16,003 nucleotides of DNA from an uncultured Caldilineales bacterium (GTDB taxonomy: Bacteria > Chloroflexota > Anaerolineae > JAAEKA01). Below are positions 14,375 to 16,003 of this stretch, piece after piece. Location: contig CALESQ010000039.1 of the NCBI GenBank assembly GCA_937907455.1, positions 1 to 16,003 of the forward strand, in the 5' to 3' direction. The first letter of the stretch is position 1, and every line of letters begins with the position of its first letter. A program made the translations under genes and the position numbers. The notes below the pieces were generated by a model, which saw only the letters and a list, made by a program, of their open reading frames with translations, made no database searches and was not told the origin of the DNA.

Positions 14375-14432
14375 GGACGCTTCGGGCGCGTCCAGAGGCG
14401 CGCAGTGGCTGGCAGGTCGCACCTGCCGTTTT
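14375..14432 (+). terminator. Double hairpin terminator of the kinase/regulator operon
   Basis: GGACGC (14375-14380) pairs with GCGTCC (14388-14393). A second hairpin, GGCAGGT-CGC-ACCTGCC (14411-14427), is followed by GTTTT. The second hairpin is part of a 34-bp repeat (14409-14442) also found, decayed, at 9787-9820. Confidence 0.7.
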
Positions 14433-14442
14433 GGCCGTTGTG
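14409..14442 (+). repeat. 34-bp terminator/promoter repeat, copy 2
   Basis: Intact form of the repeat at 9787-9820: a 7-bp hairpin, then GTTTTGGCCGTTGTG, whose last five bases begin the next -35 box. It combines the end of one transcript with the start of the next. Confidence 0.5.
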
Positions 14443-14466
14443 TTTTGAACACGGAGTTGGTAAGAT
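14438..14466 (+). promoter_or_regulatory. Promoter upstream of small membrane-protein region
   Basis: TTGTGT (14438-14443), 17 nt, TAAGAT (14461-14466). The -35 box and its upstream bases match the promoter at 9816, but no cassette-type hairpin follows. Confidence 0.5.
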
Positions 14467-14516
14467 GACTTTGCCATCGGAGGTCTCAAGGAGTAACATT
14501 TAGGTTAGGAGGCTAC

Positions 14517-14546
14517 ATGATGATCTTACTGATCGGTCTGCGATAG
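14517..14546 (+). CDS. Nine-codon leader ORF or remnant start of a lost gene
   Basis: AGGAGG (14507-14512) stands before ATG-ATG and a nine-codon frame (MMILLIGLR) ending in TAG. The ribosome site is better than that of the next gene. It may be a leader peptide for the gene at 14609 or the remaining start of a decayed membrane protein. No attenuator structure is clear. Confidence 0.25.
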   Translation: MMILLIGLR

Positions 14547-14608
14547 CGTGTTCAACCTTGGACGTCAACCTAGAGATCAGTAGGCACCGTGGATTTGGAG
14601 CGATTGAG

Positions 14609-14866
14609 ATGTCTACAACAAGAAATCGGACCCAAGAAATAATTCCTTTGGTGGCTTCTGGAAGCGCACTCCTGCTGGAACTGGTTTTCATCCCTGTAGT
14701 GCGCTTGCTACCTGAATACCCTGGAATCCTTGTCATGCAGTTAATGCTGGTGCTCATCGTCGTCCTCGCCTTTGCGGAGTTTTGTTGGGAGCGCAGGAAT
14801 TCAAGATTAGCAGATCAAAATTCGCAATTGTTGGGTTCATGGCAGGAGAGGTGGCTCTGGGCCTGA
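14609..14866 (+). CDS. Small membrane protein, possibly frameshifted at its 3' end
   Basis: The product is 85 aa from ATG 14609 (GGAG at 14597-14600). Two membrane helices are evident, about residues 11-34 and 40-63, and then a polar Arg/Gln-rich tail. In another frame, from about 14803 to a TAA at 14899-14901, the sequence encodes a strongly hydrophobic third helix (FAIVGFMAGEVALGLIVVYG, then LLFLGK). A single-base slip near 14790-14805 would join them into a roughly 97-aa three-helix protein. Either this is a broken gene or the second frame is a separate 20-codon ORF from ATG 14839. No family is recognised. Confidence 0.5.
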   Translation: MSTTRNRTQEIIPLVASGSALLLELVFIPVVRLLPEYPGILVMQLMLVLIVVLAFAEFCWERRNSRLADQNSQLLGSWQERWLWA

Positions 14867-14942
14867 TCGTCGTCTATGGCCTGCTGTTTCTTGGAAAGTA
14901 ACCATCGAGGCAAATCAACCTGTTTGAATGTTTCGGAGATGG

Positions 14943-15154
14943 ATGTGTCTTTTTGTGACACTCGCGAGTGTCATTGCCGTTGTCCTCAGTTGTACAACTA
15001 ACCTTCTTGTCTAACAGTCTTGCGTCATCAGCTCCGGGTGGAGCCTTCCAGTAAGCAACGGTTCACCGAACAGGGATCGGCAAAGATCGATGTCACGTTC
15101 AATGACAACAGCTGTGCAGGAACGACGAAAAATGGCTGCAACTTGCCTGAGTGA
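14943..15154 (+). pseudogene. Frameshifted small lipoprotein gene
   Basis: ATG 14943, with CGGAG just upstream, begins a lipoprotein signal (MCLFVTLASVIAVVLSC, a lipobox-like LSC) but stops at 15012. From about 15014 another frame continues as a plausible mature part, with a Cys pair and the ending NSCAGTTKNGCNLPE, to a TGA at 15152-15154. One frameshift near 15010 would connect both into a roughly 70-aa lipoprotein. This is inferred from composition only. Confidence 0.4.
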
Positions 15155-15400
15155 CAAAGGGCGCGCAGGGATGTAAGAAGATCAGCCAAGGATTTGTGCG
15201 CCAGCAACGAGCGACCTTTCCCTCAAGCTTTTCGGTGGCAGGTCAGCCCGACGGTTGAACCGTCCTGTAGGGCTACACCAGCGCAACGCAGAGCGGAACA
15301 ACTGAGGTAACTTTCAGAGATGGCAGCTCGAAAGACACCGAGGAGTGGCGCGCTCATAGTGAGCATCTCTCCTCGGTGTTGGCAATCAGAAGGGTTTGAC
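15155..15400 (+). other. Non-coding or decayed stretch with two nested hairpins
   Basis: No intact gene is seen. At 15245-15274, GACGGTT-G-AACCGTC (15250-15264) is a perfect hairpin inside AGCCC/GGGCT. At 15335-15379, ACACCGAGGAG pairs perfectly with CTCCTCGGTGT (15369-15379), enclosing a second hairpin GCTCA-TAG-TGAGC (15352-15364). The second structure resembles a terminator without a T-tract. A short frame between them (GTTEVTFRDGS) looks protein-like and may be a relic of a secreted gene. Confidence 0.4.
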
Positions 15401-15715
15401 ATGATCAAATCAACTGGATGCCCAGCGGGCAGACTTCTTGACACAGCTTGCGCCGTGTGGGGCGGATTTCTCATCCTTTTCAATGTGGTCGTGTTGTCGA
15501 GCGATGACGGCTTTATACCGGGTGGTGCATTGCTACTATTGATCAGCTTGGCAGCAGGCGCCGGATTTCTTTCAGCTCTGTGGCTACATCGCCGTAGCGG
15601 CTATCTGGTGCTGGCGTTGGCTGTTCTGTGGTTTCTGGTCGTTGCCTGGTTTCGCCGCGATGACGCAACCCGAAGGGGCAAAGGAACTCGAACTCAAACG
15701 TGCTGCGGCGTCTGA
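15401..15715 (+). CDS. Small three-helix membrane protein of unknown function
   Basis: The product is 104 aa from ATG 15401, with AAGGG six nt upstream; the frame is open from 15320 but that start lies before the inverted repeat's inner hairpin and has no ribosome site. Three membrane helices lie at about residues 14-32, 42-63 and 67-84, followed by a basic tail (RRDDATRRGKGTR), which by the positive-inside rule is cytoplasmic. The stop at 15713-15715 touches a perfect terminator stem, supporting this end. No family is recognised. Confidence 0.6.
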   Translation: MIKSTGCPAGRLLDTACAVWGGFLILFNVVVLSSDDGFIPGGALLLLISLAAGAGFLSALWLHRRSGYLVLALAVLWFLVVAWFRRDDATRRGKGTRTQTCCGV

Positions 15716-15744
15716 ACAGCCAATTCAGGCAACGAATTGGCTGT
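15716..15744 (+). terminator. Inverted repeat directly after the 15401 gene
   Basis: ACAGCCAATT (15716-15725) pairs perfectly with AATTGGCTGT (15735-15744) over a 9-nt loop. No T-tract follows. Its 3' arm is also the beginning of the long cassette homology (copy 6). Confidence 0.55.
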
Positions 15745-15885
15745 AAGCACCCATGACTAGCAGCCAAGGCCGTCGCGTCCACCGAAGGCAGCGCATCCTT
15801 ACGGGGTATTCGCCTGTGATCACAAACAATCACAAATTCCCGGGGGATTTCGTGGTATGGTGAAAGTGCGCCGAGGCGTTCGGCG
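15731..15885 (+). promoter_or_regulatory. Promoter/leader cassette, copy 6 (long form)
   Basis: Aligned without gaps to copy 3 except for lacking exactly one 10-bp unit: a single full AAACAATCAC (15824-15833) preceded by a partial GATCAC. The -10 box TATGGT is at 15856-15861, again 22 nt after the repeat, and the hairpin CGCCGA-GGCGT-TCGGCG (15869-15885) follows after 7 nt as a perfect 6-bp stem. It reads into the gene at 15920. Confidence 0.75.
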
Positions 15886-15919
15886 AAACTGTGGCTGTTA
15901 AGGTAAAGAAGGCTCCGCC

Positions 15920-16003
15920 ATGTGGATACGAGGCATATGGTTGACCCTTTTGTCAAGACCACGAGTCGACGAAAATAAGGTGATAGACATAACGTCTTCC
16001 GCT
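15920..16003 (+). CDS. Start of a gene cut by the window end
   Basis: ATG 15920 follows AAAGAAGG (15906-15913) and cassette copy 6. The visible 28 codons (MWIRGIWLTLLSRPRVDENK and on) stay open to the window end. The N-terminus is only weakly hydrophobic, so it is not a clear signal peptide, unlike the other cassette-led genes; this may reflect a frameshift or a different start. Confidence 0.4.
   Translation, partial: MWIRGIWLTLLSRPRVDENKVIDITSSA

Noticed and set aside
13403..14452. 349-codon open frame on the - strand
   Set aside because: It is opposite the response regulator gene, which has every family motif. The antisense product shows none.
14474..14490. Seventh cassette hairpin after the promoter at 14438
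   Set aside because: The position after the -10 box fits, and the sequence CATCGGAGG is reminiscent, but the two arms do not pair.
15660..15746. 28-codon ORF (MTQPEGAKELELKRAAAS and on) overlapping the end of the 15401 gene
   Set aside because: It reads well, but passes through the terminator stem and into the cassette, and the 15401 gene ends exactly before that stem. Chance is more likely, though a frameshifted tail cannot be excluded.

Overview
The window looks like chromosomal DNA of a moderately GC-rich bacterium that exports many proteins. My best guess is Chloroflexota (Anaerolineae-like), but nothing here is diagnostic: there is no rRNA, tRNA or universal marker, and the guess rests on general gene style. 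All confident genes are on the + strand. The two sensory blocks are visibly GC-rich. The small secreted-protein genes between them are lower in GC, contain degenerate pieces and resemble an accessory island.

Layout. (1) 1-1770: a fragment duplicated from the 5' end of the regulator gene at 2135, then a promoter cassette, a 445-aa membrane-anchored extracytoplasmic protein and a possible 39-aa export peptide. (2) 1950-4563: a strong terminator, a near-consensus promoter, and a translationally coupled pair. The first gene encodes a membrane-anchored PAS-like plus OmpR-type winged-helix regulator, the second a membrane-anchored family-5 (peptide-type) solute-binding protein. No ABC permease or ATPase genes are beside them. 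(3) 4600-11000: secreted proteins and lipoproteins of unknown function, many rich in Trp/Tyr and Cys, with a MITE-like 126-bp element and terminators. (4) 11000-14362: histidine kinase, membrane-anchored glycosidase-like protein and NarL/LuxR response regulator. (5) 14363-16003: gene-poor, partly decayed, with small membrane proteins, a broken lipoprotein gene, several hairpins and a last promoter cassette leading into a gene cut by the window end.

The most notable feature is a repeated promoter/leader cassette, with copies near 159, 4606, 6936, 9642 (orphan) and 15731, and a variant at 9816. Full copies carry 10-bp direct repeats (AAACAATCAC) exactly 22 nt upstream of a TATGGT/TATGAT -10 box, without a recognisable -35 box. 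Seven (once eight) nt after the -10 box lies a 17-nt hairpin with a 6-bp stem and a 5-nt GGNRT loop. The stem sequence differs between copies while pairing is largely kept, with wobbles and one mismatch in the copy at 226. The cassettes stand before genes for exported proteins, so they define a regulon by sequence. My hypothesis is that the membrane winged-helix regulator, perhaps informed by its solute-binding partner outside the membrane, activates these promoters. This is an inference from repeat geometry and proximity, not a demonstrated link.
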